Assembly: GCF_019774615.1 (NCBI RefSeq)
Contig: NZ_CP081496.1
Span: 4,650,001 to 4,714,000 of the forward strand
Direction: 5' to 3'
DNA length: 64,000 nucleotides
From: Streptomyces sp. BHT-5-2
GTDB lineage: Bacteria > Actinomycetota > Actinomycetes > Streptomycetales > Streptomycetaceae
Under the pieces are notes generated by a model, which saw only the letters and a list, made by a program, of their open reading frames with translations, made no database searches and had not been told where the DNA came from. The translations under genes and the position numbers were made by a program. The first letter of the stretch is position 1, and every line of letters begins with the position of its first letter. Below are positions 40,808-49,732 of this stretch, piece after piece.

Positions 40808-41182
40808 ATGATTCTGCACATCGACGTTGCCTGGCTTCTGGACGTCCAGGAGCAGGCCGTGCCCGAGGACGTCTCGGTGGCCGACTACTCCGCACTGACG
40901 GCGGCCGTCGCCCGGCACCGGACCCGTATCCCGCGCGCCGGTGCCGCCGAGCCCGACGCCGCCTGGCGCGCCGCGGCGCTGCTGGACACGCTGGTGCGGC
41001 TGCAACCGCTGCCGCACCGCAACGCGTTGTACGCCTGCCAGGTCGCCGTCGCCTATATGCACGCCGCCGGCGAAGGCATCGATCCGCCGCACGGCGCCCT
41101 GGTCGACCTCGTCCGCGACGTCCGGGCGGGGAAGGCCACCGTTTTCCAAGCGGCCGAGCACCTTCGCGACTGGCGGTTGTGA
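40808..41182 (+). CDS. Doc/Fic-like toxin component, antitoxin not found
   Basis: A 124-aa helical protein resembling actinobacterial proteins annotated as the Fic/Doc-family toxin of toxin-antitoxin pairs. The lead MILHIDVAWLLDVQEQAVPE and the block LVRLQPLPHRNALYACQVAV align with the Fic active-site helix. The canonical H-x-F-x-D/E-G-N-x-x-R is degenerate here (PHRNAL in its place), so activity is uncertain. The usual small antitoxin gene is not found in the 217 bases upstream, which hold a palindrome and repeats instead. No ribosome site is obvious at the ATG. It ends 8 bases before the convergent LysR gene. Confidence 0.6.
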   Translation: MILHIDVAWLLDVQEQAVPEDVSVADYSALTAAVARHRTRIPRAGAAEPDAAWRAAALLDTLVRLQPLPHRNALYACQVAVAYMHAAGEGIDPPHGALVDLVRDVRAGKATVFQAAEHLRDWRL

Positions 41183-41189
41183 CCTCCGC

Positions 41190-42077
41190 TCAGTCGGTGC
41201 CCGCCTCGTGGCACGCCTCGATGAGGGCGCGCAGGCCGGGCCGGGGCGGGCCGGGGCGTACCGCGAGGTAGGTCCGCATGAGGGGCGTGGGGTTGGCCAG
41301 CGGACGGAACACCACACCGGGTACGGGGAGTTGGTCGGCGTGCGGGGCGTAGAAGACGGTCCATGACGGCCGGCCGTAACCGATGGCGGCGAGGGTGTCC
41401 TGGGCGTTGGTGAACTCCGGCCCCCAGACGGGGTCGTAGCCGGCCTCCCGGCAGCAGTGCACGATCAGGTCGTGGAGGGCGGGGTTGCGGGAGTGCGGGG
41501 AGAGGCGCAGCGGGAGCCCGGCGAGCCCGGACATTTCCACCACCTCCTGCGCGGCGAGTTCGTGGCGCGCGGGCAGCGCCGCCATCAGTGCGTCCTGCCA
41601 CAGCGGCAGGAACGTGAGCCCCGCGTCGGTGCGTTCGCCGCGCAGCAGGGTCGCGTCCAGGTCGCCGGCACGCACCTTCGCCAGGCGTTCCTCGGTGGTG
41701 CCGGTGAGGAGCTCCAGCTGGGCCTGGTCGGTGAGCCGGGCGAACGCGGCGAGCAGGGCGTCCAGCCGCTCGCCCAGTCCGGAGCTGGTGCCCAGGCGCA
41801 CCGTCGCGGCCTGCTCGGCGCGCAGTTCGTCGATGGCCTCCCGGGCGCGCGCCTGGAGGGCGAGCATCTCCCTGGCGTACGGCAGGAGCCGGTCACCGGC
41901 CTCGGTGAGGCGGACGACGCGGGTGGAGCGGGCGAAGAGCTCCGCGCCCAGTTCGCGTTCGAGCCGGCGGAGCTGCTGGCTGACCGCCGACTGCACGATG
42001 TGCAGCCGCTCGGCGGCGCGGCCGAAGTGCAGTTCCTCGGCCACCGTGAGGAAGTAGCGCAGCTGCCGGATCTCCAT
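41190..42077 (-). CDS. LysR-family transcriptional regulator
   Basis: A 295-aa regulator with MEIRQLRYFLTVAEELHFGR, LHIVQSAVSQQLRRLERELG and STRVVRLTEAGDRLLPYARE at the N-terminus, then an effector domain (ATVRLGTSSGLGERLDALLA; LDATLLRGERTDAGLTFLPL). The ATG at 42077 follows GGGGGG. It is divergent from two hydrolases and a PLP decarboxylase, and an exact ATC-N9-GAT box lies between them, so it most likely controls that operon. Confidence 0.93.
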   Translation of the reverse strand: MEIRQLRYFLTVAEELHFGRAAERLHIVQSAVSQQLRRLERELGAELFARSTRVVRLTEAGDRLLPYAREMLALQARAREAIDELRAEQAATVRLGTSSGLGERLDALLAAFARLTDQAQLELLTGTTEERLAKVRAGDLDATLLRGERTDAGLTFLPLWQDALMAALPARHELAAQEVVEMSGLAGLPLRLSPHSRNPALHDLIVHCCREAGYDPVWGPEFTNAQDTLAAIGYGRPSWTVFYAPHADQLPVPGVVFRPLANPTPLMRTYLAVRPGPPRPGLRALIEACHEAGTD

Positions 42078-42100
42078 GGCCCCCCGTTCGTCGTGATCGC

Positions 42101-42127
42101 ACACTGATCACCGTTCGCGATCAGTGT
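42101..42127. promoter_or_regulatory. LysR operator, ATC-N9-GAT
   Basis: ACACTGATC (42101-42109), nine bases (ACCGTTCGC), then GATCAGTGT (42119-42127) form a perfect 9-bp inverted repeat containing the canonical LysR ATC-N9-GAT box. It sits 24 bases before the LysR start (42077) and 100 bases before the hydrolase start (42227). Confidence 0.75.
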
Positions 42128-42226
42128 AGGCGTGGATCGCCCATTGGTCGGCGGGCGCGATCGCGGTTGGCTGAGGTCATCACGCACCGCGGGCCCGCAG
42201 GGCCCCGAAGGCCGGAGGAGACCGCC

Positions 42227-43018
42227 ATGCCCCACCTGGACGTCAACGACACCACCCTCTACTACGAGGACGAGGGGACCGGCCCCGCCCTGCTGTTCCT
42301 GCACGGCTGGGGCACCAGCGGCCGCACCTGGGGCGCGCAGCTGCCCGACTTCACCCAGGACCACCGGGTGGTCACGCTGGACTGGCGGGGTTGCGGACGC
42401 TCGGCCCGTCCCGTCCGGGGCAACACCACCGCCGGGGTCGTCAACGACCTGGTGGCGCTGATCGGCGCGCTGCGACTGGACCGGCCGGTGGTCGTCGGCT
42501 CCTCGGTCGGCGCGACCTTCGCCACCGAACTGGGTGTGCGGCGGCCGGAGTTGATCGGCGGGGTGGTCTCGGTGGACGGGCCCGGGTACTGGCCGTCAGG
42601 GATGCGGGCGGAACAGGCGGAACTGACGGACGGGCTGCGCCGCGACCGGGCCGGTACCGTCGCGGGCTGGGTGCCGGGGTGGTACGCACCGGGCACCGCG
42701 CCCGCGCTGATCGACTGGACGGTCCGCCAGATCCTGGACTCCGGCCCGTACATCGATGAGCACCAGACCGCCGCCTGCGACTACGACCCGCGCCTGGCGC
42801 TGCCTGGACTGCGGGTGCCGATCCACTACATCCATGGCGAGTTGGACGTCCCGATCCCCCTGGACGTCGCCCGGGACAGCGCCGCACGCACGCCCGGCGC
42901 CGAGGTCAGCGTCATCACCGGCGCCGGCCACATGCCGCACCAGGAACGCCCCGCCGAATTCAACGCCGCCCTGCGCGCCGCGCTCACCCGCATGGCCACC
43001 GCCCACGCCACCGTCTGA
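42227..43018 (+). CDS. Alpha/beta hydrolase (first of pair)
   Basis: A 263-aa serine hydrolase. Oxyanion strand LLFLHGWGTSGRTWGAQLPD, nucleophile elbow VVGSSVGATFATELG, acid region YIHGELDVPIPLDV, and catalytic His in ITGAGHMPHQERPAEF. CGGAGGAG precedes the ATG at 42227. It is followed after 35 bases by a second hydrolase. It may hydrolyse esters or C-C bonds; the LysR control and PLP-enzyme neighbour suggest a small catabolic pathway. Confidence 0.9.
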   Translation: MPHLDVNDTTLYYEDEGTGPALLFLHGWGTSGRTWGAQLPDFTQDHRVVTLDWRGCGRSARPVRGNTTAGVVNDLVALIGALRLDRPVVVGSSVGATFATELGVRRPELIGGVVSVDGPGYWPSGMRAEQAELTDGLRRDRAGTVAGWVPGWYAPGTAPALIDWTVRQILDSGPYIDEHQTAACDYDPRLALPGLRVPIHYIHGELDVPIPLDVARDSAARTPGAEVSVITGAGHMPHQERPAEFNAALRAALTRMATAHATV

Positions 43019-43053
43019 ACAAGCCACCGCCCTGCCCCTCGAAGGAGACCTCC

Positions 43054-43956
43054 ATGCCCGTCGCCCAGGCATCGCTCAGCGGTGGTACGGCCCACGTCGA
43101 GTACGACCGCACCGGGACCGGCCCGGGACTGGTGCTGGTGCACGGCACCGGCGCCACCCGCGAGCAGTGGCTGCCGCTGACCGAAGCGGTCGCCGACCGC
43201 TTCACGGTCGTCGCACCCGACTACTCCGGCTCCGGCGGCACCACCGACCACGGCGGCCCGCTCACCCTCGCCGACCTCGCCGACGAGGTGCTGGCCGCCG
43301 CCGACCACGCCGGGCTGGACCGCTTCCACCTCGTCGGCCACTCCCTCGGCGCCGCGATCGCCACCCACCTCGCCGCCCACCGCCCCGAGCGGGTCCGCTC
43401 GCTGGTCCTGCACGCCGGATGGGCCCACACCGACACCCGCCTGCGGGCCGAATTCACCTACTGGCTCGACCTGTTGCGCTCCGACACCGAGCACGGCACC
43501 GCGAACTTCGCCCGGATGCTGCCGCTGATGGCGTTCGGCCCCCGGTACTGGGAGCGCACCGACACCGCGGCGAACGAGGAACTGGTGCGGACGCTGGCCA
43601 CCACACTGGCGCCCGGCATCGTCCGGCAGACCGAGGTGGACCTCTCGGTGGACCTGCGGCCGGTGCTCGGCCGGGTCACGGCACCGACGCTGGTGCTGGC
43701 CAGCGCCCACGACCGGATCATGGGCGCCGACCAGCAACAGGCGCTGCTGGCCGGCATCCCGCACACCCGTTACGCGGAGATCGACGCCGGCCACGGGGCC
43801 CCGGCCGAGGACCCGGCCGGATTCGCGGCCCTGATCACCCGCTTCCTGGACGAGCGGCGCACCGCGGAGGCGGAGGCACCAGCAGCGTCCGGGCTGTCTG
43901 CGGTGCCGGATGCCGTTGGTGCCCCGGGCCCGGCGGCGGGCGCAGCGCGAGCGTAG
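43054..43956 (+). CDS. Alpha/beta hydrolase (second of pair)
   Basis: A 300-aa serine hydrolase with LVLVHGTGATREQWLPLTEA, nucleophile elbow HLVGHSLGAAIATHLAAHRP, acid region TLVLASAHDRIMGADQQQAL, and catalytic His in EIDAGHGAPAEDPAGF. The C-terminal 35 residues are Ala/Pro-rich and probably disordered. GAAGGAG precedes the ATG at 43054. Co-oriented with the first hydrolase and the PLP enzyme, it is probably the second gene of one operon. Confidence 0.9.
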   Translation: MPVAQASLSGGTAHVEYDRTGTGPGLVLVHGTGATREQWLPLTEAVADRFTVVAPDYSGSGGTTDHGGPLTLADLADEVLAAADHAGLDRFHLVGHSLGAAIATHLAAHRPERVRSLVLHAGWAHTDTRLRAEFTYWLDLLRSDTEHGTANFARMLPLMAFGPRYWERTDTAANEELVRTLATTLAPGIVRQTEVDLSVDLRPVLGRVTAPTLVLASAHDRIMGADQQQALLAGIPHTRYAEIDAGHGAPAEDPAGFAALITRFLDERRTAEAEAPAASGLSAVPDAVGAPGPAAGAARA

Positions 43957-44084
43957 GTGCCCGGCCCCCGATTCCGGTCCACTTTCCCCGGATTGGACCA
44001 GGAAGCGGGGGCCCGCCCCCCGTTAGCGTCGTCTCGATCAAGGTCCCGGACCAGGCACCACCGAACCGACGAACGGAGCGCACC

Positions 44085-45476
44085 GTGCACCCCCAGCTCG
44101 CCGCCGATCTCGCCGCGCTGCCCGACCTGTTGGAGGCCACCGGGCAGCGCGCCACGGCCTTCCTCGACCGCCTCGGGGAGGCGCCCGTCGTCCCGGCTCG
44201 GCCGGCGCCGGAGCCACGGCCGCTGCCCGAGCACGGCACCGGCCTCCAGGACGCGCTGCGGGACTTCGCCGCACGCTGGCAGCCCGGCCTGTCGGCCAGC
44301 GCCGGCCCGCGCTACCTCGGTTTCGTCACCGGCGGCGTGACCCCGGCGGCCCTTGCCGGTGACTGGCTGACCACCGTCGCGGACCAGAACTCCATGTCGT
44401 CCCTGGACGCCACCGGGCAGCACCTGGAGCGGGAGACGGTCGGCTGGCTGCGCACGCTCTTCGGGCTGTCCGACGCCCACGAAGGCGCGCTGGTCAGCGG
44501 AGCCACCCTGTCCAACACGGTCGGACTGGCGATCGCCCGCGAATGGCTGGGCGAGCGGCGCGGCGTCTCACCGGCCGAGGACGGAGTGGCCGCCCTCGGC
44601 CCGGTGCGCGTGCTCTCCGGCACCCCGCACTCCAGCGTGGCCAAGGGCCTGTCGATGCTCGGCCTCGGCCGGACCGCGCTGGTCACCGTCCCCACCCTCC
44701 CCGGCCGCGAGGCGGTGGACCCGGCGGCCCTGGAACGCGCCCTCCAGGAGACCGACGGTCCCTGCGTCATCGTGGCCAACGCCGGCACCGTCAACACCGT
44801 CGACTTCGACGATCTCCGCGCCCTCGCCGCGCTCCGCGACCGCTACGACTGCTGGTTGCACATCGACGCGGCGTTCGGCGCCTTCGCCGCGCTCTCCCCG
44901 CACCACGCGCACCTGGCCGACGGCCTCGACCTCGCCGACTCGCTCTGCGTCGATCTGCACAAGTGGCTGAACGTCCCCTACGACAGTGCCGTCCAGTTCA
45001 CCCGCCGCCGCGACCTCCAGGCGCGGGTGTTCCAGAACGCCGCCGCCTACCTCGGCCCGCTGGGCGACGCCCCCGACCTGGTCCATCTCACCCCGGAGAA
45101 CTCCCGCCGGCTGCGCGCCCTGCCCGCGTGGTTCACCCTGCGCGCCTACGGGCGCGAGGGCCACCGCGACATCGTGGACCGCTGCGTCGAGTGCGCCCGC
45201 GCCCTGGGCGAGGCGGTCGCCGACCTCGACGGCCTGGAACTGCTCGCCCCCGTACGCCTGAACGTCGTCTGCTTCACCCTCGCCCACTCCCCCACCGCCG
45301 AACGCCTCGCCGCCCTGGCCGACGCCCTCGCCACCGAGGTCTTCCTGACGCCCACCGTCCACGCCGGCCGTCCGGCCCTCCGCGCCGCCTTCAGCAATTG
45401 GCGAACCACCCCCGAGGATGTCCAACGGGTCGTCAGTTCCCTGACGGACGCGGTCCGAAGGCTCCCTGCGGAATGA
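44085..45476 (+). CDS. PLP-dependent group II decarboxylase
   Basis: A 463-aa pyridoxal-phosphate enzyme of the aromatic/glutamate decarboxylase group. Visible blocks are PRYLGFVTGGVTPAALAGDW, GALVSGATLSNTVGLAIAR, the Asp facing the pyridine in WLHIDAAFGAFAAL, and the Schiff-base Lys in LCVDLHKWLNVPYDS. The GTG at 44085 follows GGAGCG. The amino-acid substrate cannot be read from the sequence. It is downstream of the two hydrolases with a 128-base gap; LysR control is likely but less certain for this gene. Confidence 0.9.
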   Translation: MHPQLAADLAALPDLLEATGQRATAFLDRLGEAPVVPARPAPEPRPLPEHGTGLQDALRDFAARWQPGLSASAGPRYLGFVTGGVTPAALAGDWLTTVADQNSMSSLDATGQHLERETVGWLRTLFGLSDAHEGALVSGATLSNTVGLAIAREWLGERRGVSPAEDGVAALGPVRVLSGTPHSSVAKGLSMLGLGRTALVTVPTLPGREAVDPAALERALQETDGPCVIVANAGTVNTVDFDDLRALAALRDRYDCWLHIDAAFGAFAALSPHHAHLADGLDLADSLCVDLHKWLNVPYDSAVQFTRRRDLQARVFQNAAAYLGPLGDAPDLVHLTPENSRRLRALPAWFTLRAYGREGHRDIVDRCVECARALGEAVADLDGLELLAPVRLNVVCFTLAHSPTAERLAALADALATEVFLTPTVHAGRPALRAAFSNWRTTPEDVQRVVSSLTDAVRRLPAE

Positions 45477-45582
45477 CCGTCCGGCCCGACAGCCAATGGG
45501 CGTCACCACGACCGGGTCGATTCGACTCGGCCCAACCCGCCGGCCCTGTTCCCCGCGCCGGTCGCGCTCTAGGCTGCCGCCC

Positions 45583-46209
45583 ATGCGACCCCTCATGATC
45601 AATGAGCTCGAAAGCGGCCAGGAGACCGTCCTTCTGGACGCCCACGGAGTGCTGGCCGACCCCGGACTGGCCTCGGAGTTCGCCGAGTCGGCGCACCGGA
45701 TCCTCGCCGACCTGGTCGGCCGGGGCGCGCCGCTCGGCTGGGTCGATCCGCCGGGCCGGGAGGAGATCGCCGGGCTGGTCGAGCGGGTGCTGGCCGCCGC
45801 CGCGGCCGGCGACGGGGCACTGCGGGCCGCGTACGCCGGGCGCACCCTGATCGGTCTGGGCTACTGGCTGCGTTACGCCCGTCCGACCAACCGCCCGCAC
45901 GCCGACCTGGAGAAGCTCGCGGTGGCCGGCACCGCCCACCGCCGGGGCACCGGACGGGCGTTGACCGCCGCGCTGATCGCCGACGCCCGCGCGGCCGGTA
46001 TCGAGGTCCTCACCCTCGACGCCCGCGCCGACAACGCGCACGCCCTGCGGCTGTACCGGTCCCTGGGCTTCCGGGAGTACGGCCGCCTCCCCGGCTTCGT
46101 CGCCATCGGCGAACGCCGCTGGGACAAGGTCTTCTACATGCTGGACTTCCGCACGGAGGCATCGGACGCGGCTGCCCCCGGTGAGGGCGCGGGAGCCGGC
46201 ACGGAGTGA
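45583..46209 (+). CDS. GNAT-family N-acetyltransferase
   Basis: A 208-aa acetyltransferase. The CoA motif is LEKLAVAGTAHRRGTGRALT (R-x-x-G-T-G-R-A), followed by LTLDARADNAHALRLYRSLG, the usual N-x-x-A-x-x-x-Y strand-helix. The N-terminal 80 residues are helical and acidic. TAGGCT, a -10-like element, lies a few bases before the ATG at 45583, suggesting a leaderless or short-leader transcript. It is bounded by a strong terminator. Confidence 0.9.
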   Translation: MRPLMINELESGQETVLLDAHGVLADPGLASEFAESAHRILADLVGRGAPLGWVDPPGREEIAGLVERVLAAAAAGDGALRAAYAGRTLIGLGYWLRYARPTNRPHADLEKLAVAGTAHRRGTGRALTAALIADARAAGIEVLTLDARADNAHALRLYRSLGFREYGRLPGFVAIGERRWDKVFYMLDFRTEASDAAAPGEGAGAGTE

Positions 46210-46214
46210 ACGGG

Positions 46215-46248
46215 AAAGGTCCCTCTCCCCGATGGGAAAGGGACCTTT
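46215..46248. terminator. Bidirectional terminator
   Basis: AAAGGTCCCT (46215-46224) and AGGGACCTTT (46239-46248), with a further CCC/GGG pairing inside. A and T runs flank the stem on both sides. It separates the GNAT gene (+) from the deaminase gene (-). Confidence 0.88.
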
Positions 46249-46278
46249 CTGGGTCCGGCGGTCCGGACCGGTCGACGG

Positions 46279-47895
46279 TCAGCGGCCGTGGCCGGAGTCC
46301 CGCTCGAAGGCGGCGAAGGCGGCCTCCTGCTTCCACTCGACGGCCGCCTTGGGGCTGGCCGCGAGCAGGCGCCGGCAGGCGGCGGCCGGCGATCCGCTGC
46401 CGGGGAGCTGACCGCGGCAGTCGGCGACCGGGTGGTAGCCGTACCGGGTCGGGTTGCCCTGCCACAGGCTGCGGCCGGGGAGGAACGAGTACTGCAGGGA
46501 GGCCCGGGCCAGGTCCTTCAGCTCGCCGTAGCCGAGGTGGTACGTCGTGGACGCGTACTGGTACTCGTGGCCGATGTCGACCCGGGAGATGCCGGGGTCG
46601 TCGGTGGCCAGCACGATCGGCACCCCGTACGCCCGGTAGGTCGTGAAGGGGTGGGCGGCGCCCTTCACGCCGAGGATCTGGGCGTTGCTGCTGAACGGCA
46701 CCTCGACGGCCACCTGGCGGGCGGCCATGGTCCGTGCCAGCCGCCGCCAGTCGTCCTCGTGGACGAGGTCCACGCCGTGGCCTATTCGCTCGGCCCCGGC
46801 GACGTCGACCGCCTCCTTGATGTGGAACTTCAGGTCCTCGGGCTTCACCAGGCCCGGCCACAACTCACCGGCGTGCAGGGTGATGTGGGCCCGCGGATAG
46901 ACCCGGTGCAGATAGCCGAGCATCCGCATCTGGAGGGAGTAGTCGCGCAGGGCGCTCTCGCCGTCCTCCGGCTGGACGAGGTTCACCGCGCTGAACCGCG
47001 GGTCGCGCTCGGCCAGGCGCATGGCGAGTTCCATCTGTGTGAAGACCCGCTCCGGGGTGCTGCCCCGGGACACCTGGGAGTTCCACCGCACCATCAGACC
47101 GCACCCCGGGGCGGGGCGGGCCGTGCCGCAGTGGGAGACCTGGCGGAACTCGGCGTCCGCGTCGTCGGCTTCCTTGCGGGCGGTGGCGACCAGGCGGTCG
47201 AGTTTGCCGTCGGCGACCAGTGCCTGGTGCATACGGCCGAAGTCGCCGTTCCAGCCGATCTCGTCGGCGACCTTCTTGGCCTGCTCGGAGGCGGGGGTGA
47301 CCAGCGTCTCCAGATAGAACTGGTTCTGCTCGACGATCCCGTCGGCGACCTTCGCGAGCAGCTTGCCGCGGTGCCGCCAGGTCACCTCGCCGAACTTGCC
47401 GAACGCGTCGAAGAAGTGGTCGTGGCCGGACTGGCCGGCCGGGAAGTCCGCCATGGACCAGGCACGCACCAGCGCGTCGTGGAACGCCCGGTCGGTGCGG
47501 GCGTCCGCGGCCGGCCGCTTGCCCGGCCCGCACGGCGCCGCGACCGCAGTCATCGTCTTCTCGTCGATGCACAGTCCGTCCTCGGCGGCGAGGGTGACCA
47601 GATACTCGGTCGGGACCGCGCCGGAGAGGTGGTTGTGCAGATCGCCGCCCTTGGGCAGCCGCCGGAAGAAGTCGCGCAGCCGGGCCGGGTCCTGACGGAT
47701 GGCCTCCAGGTACGCGGCGGTGCGCGCTTCGGCACCGGTCAGCGCCGGACGGGCCGAACGCGGCTCCGGCGCCGGGGAGTTGGGCGACTGCGCGGCTGCG
47801 GGCAGCGCGGAGAGCAAGGGAAACATGCTGAGGGCGGCCACACCGGCCCGGAGAGCCCGGCGACGGTTCGTGGCACGACGGTGATCACCATTCAC
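46279..47895 (-). CDS. Secreted adenosine-deaminase-like protein
   Basis: A 538-aa exported member of the adenosine/AMP deaminase family. The N-terminus has RRATNRRRALRAG (twin-Arg-like) then VAALSMFPLLSALPAAAQ. The metal HxH is DLHNHLSGAVP, with HITLHAGELWPG, GHGVDL and LATDDPGISRV supplying the remaining metal and catalytic residues, so the active site appears complete. It is longer than cytosolic deaminases, with inserts (PAPGCG region) and two cysteines suited to export. The GTG at 47895 is preferred, with AGGA upstream; an in-frame ATG at 47955 is less likely. Extracellular nucleoside salvage is the likely role. Confidence 0.88.
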   Translation of the reverse strand: MNGDHRRATNRRRALRAGVAALSMFPLLSALPAAAQSPNSPAPEPRSARPALTGAEARTAAYLEAIRQDPARLRDFFRRLPKGGDLHNHLSGAVPTEYLVTLAAEDGLCIDEKTMTAVAAPCGPGKRPAADARTDRAFHDALVRAWSMADFPAGQSGHDHFFDAFGKFGEVTWRHRGKLLAKVADGIVEQNQFYLETLVTPASEQAKKVADEIGWNGDFGRMHQALVADGKLDRLVATARKEADDADAEFRQVSHCGTARPAPGCGLMVRWNSQVSRGSTPERVFTQMELAMRLAERDPRFSAVNLVQPEDGESALRDYSLQMRMLGYLHRVYPRAHITLHAGELWPGLVKPEDLKFHIKEAVDVAGAERIGHGVDLVHEDDWRRLARTMAARQVAVEVPFSSNAQILGVKGAAHPFTTYRAYGVPIVLATDDPGISRVDIGHEYQYASTTYHLGYGELKDLARASLQYSFLPGRSLWQGNPTRYGYHPVADCRGQLPGSGSPAAACRRLLAASPKAAVEWKQEAAFAAFERDSGHGR

Positions 47896-47985
47896 CGTGG
47901 CATCCTCACGTCCCGACACCTGCCTGACCAGGCACTTTTCAGCACACTTCAACAAACTGTCCGAATGGGACTGCTGCCGGGACTC

Positions 47986-48023
47986 GATCTGCCCGGCCCC
48001 GCCGAGACGGGCCCGGGCAGATC
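47986..48023 (-). terminator. Hairpin terminator of the GAPDH gene
   Basis: GATCTGCCCGGCCC and GGGCCCGGGCAGATC pair with a one-base bulge around a short loop, directly downstream of the GAPDH stop on the minus strand. Confidence 0.85.
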
Positions 48024-48030
48024 ACCTGGA

Positions 48031-49485
48031 TCAGGCCACGGGGGCCGGGTAGGTCGGGTACTCCACGCCGGAGACGTACTGGACGACGCGGATGACCTGG
48101 CACGAGTAGCCGAACTCGTTGTCGTACCAGAGGTAGAGGATCGCGTTGTCGCCGTCGACCTTGGTGGCGCCGGCGTCGACGATAGAGGCGTGGCGCGAGC
48201 CGATGAAGTCGTTGGAGACCGCGTCGGGGGCGCTGGTGAAGTCGATCTGGCGCTTGAGCGGCGAGGTCAGCGAGACGTCCCGGAGGTAGTCGAGGACCTC
48301 CTCACGGGTGGTCTCGCGGGCCAGCTGGAGGTTGAGGATCGCGATCGAGACGTCCGGGACCGGGACGCGGATCGAGCTGCCGGTGATCTTCGCCTTGAGG
48401 TCGGGCAGTGCCTTGGCGACGGCGGAGGCGGCACCGGTCTCGGTGATGACCATGTTGAGCGGCGCGGAGCGGCCACGGCGGTCGGACTTGTGGTAATTGT
48501 CCAGCAGGTTCTGGTCGTTGGTGAAGGAGTGGACGGTCTCCACGTGGCCGCGCAGCACGCCGTACTCGTCCTCCATCGCCTTCAGCGGCGGGACGATGGC
48601 GTTGGTGGTGCAGGAGGCGCAGGACAGGATCTGCTCGTCCGGCTTGATCATGTCGTGGTTGACGCCGTGGACGATGTTGGGGACGTCGCCCTTGCCCGGG
48701 GCCGTCAGCACCACCTTGTCGACACCGGGGCGGAGGTGCTGTGAGAGGCCCTCGCGGTCGCGCCACTTGCCGGTGTTGTCGATGAGGATGGCGTCCTTGA
48801 TGCCGTACGCCGTGTAGTCGACCTCCGAGGGGTCGTTGGCGTAGATCACCTTGATGGCGTTGCCGTTGGCGATGATCGTGCTGTTCGCCTCGTCCACGGT
48901 GATCGTGCCCTGGAACTGGCCGTGGATGGAGTCCCGGCGCAGCAGCGAGGCGCGCTTGACGAGGTCCTCGCCGGCCCGGCCGCCACCGCCGCGGACGACG
49001 ATGGCGCGCAGCCGCAGGCCGTTGCCGGAGCCGGCCTTCTCTATCAGCAGGCGGGCGACGAGGCGGCCGATGCGGCCGAAGCCGTAGAGGACGACATCGC
49101 GGCCCTCGCGGCACTCGATCTTGTTGGCGCCGGTGGCGCCGGCGACGGCCTCGGCGGTGAAGTCGGCCACCGACAGTCCGCGGTCGTCGGCGCGGTAGGT
49201 CGCGGCGAGCATGCCGATGTCGATCTGGGAGGGGCCGAGGTCGAGGGCGGTGAGCGCCTGGAGGAACGGCAGCGTCTCGGTGACCGACAGTTCCTCGCCG
49301 GCGATCTGCCGGGCGAACCGGTGGGTCTTGAGGATGCTGACCACCGACTTGTTCACCAGGGAGCGGCTGTGGACCAGGACGGTGACGTCCCGCTCCCGGT
49401 GCAGCTTCCCGATGAGCGGGATCATCGACTCCGCGATCTCCTCGCGGTTCTTCCAGTTGGTGAACGAGTCGTCGTTGACAGTCAC
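48031..49485 (-). CDS. gap: Glyceraldehyde-3-phosphate dehydrogenase, N-terminally extended
   Basis: A 484-aa GAPDH of the long type found in Streptomyces beside the normal ~335-aa enzyme. Residues 1-~125 are an extra helical domain (NREEIAESMIPLIGKLHRER, LVNKSVVSILKTHRFARQIA). The catalytic part starts with the NAD fold VVLYGFGRIGRLVARLLIEK and includes the active Cys in ILSCASCTTNAIVPPLKAM, VHSFTNDQNLLDNYHKSDRR and YDNEFGYSCQV. The GTG at 49485 is used; a longer frame to 49533 has no support. A weak GAGAGA is upstream. The extension may be regulatory; the reaction is presumably phosphorylating GAPDH. Confidence 0.92.
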   Translation of the reverse strand: MTVNDDSFTNWKNREEIAESMIPLIGKLHRERDVTVLVHSRSLVNKSVVSILKTHRFARQIAGEELSVTETLPFLQALTALDLGPSQIDIGMLAATYRADDRGLSVADFTAEAVAGATGANKIECREGRDVVLYGFGRIGRLVARLLIEKAGSGNGLRLRAIVVRGGGGRAGEDLVKRASLLRRDSIHGQFQGTITVDEANSTIIANGNAIKVIYANDPSEVDYTAYGIKDAILIDNTGKWRDREGLSQHLRPGVDKVVLTAPGKGDVPNIVHGVNHDMIKPDEQILSCASCTTNAIVPPLKAMEDEYGVLRGHVETVHSFTNDQNLLDNYHKSDRRGRSAPLNMVITETGAASAVAKALPDLKAKITGSSIRVPVPDVSIAILNLQLARETTREEVLDYLRDVSLTSPLKRQIDFTSAPDAVSNDFIGSRHASIVDAGATKVDGDNAILYLWYDNEFGYSCQVIRVVQYVSGVEYPTYPAPVA

Positions 49486-49732
49486 AGGCTTATCTCTCGA
49501 TCGAGCTAGGCGGTGCTCATATGCTAACCCCACCCCTGTTCGAGCTTTCGGGGGGTGTCACCCATGGGGCGCCGAGGTCCGTCTTTTTCGATCAACTCCC
49601 TTGTCGGGAATTGGTGTTGACCGCGCCGTGGCCTTCCGGCCGGCGGCTCGGGCGGGGGCCTCGCATGATCGCGGCGGGCTCGACGCGGCCCCTCCCTTGA
49701 CAGCTCCCCCGTCCCCGTCCGACGATCCCCGG

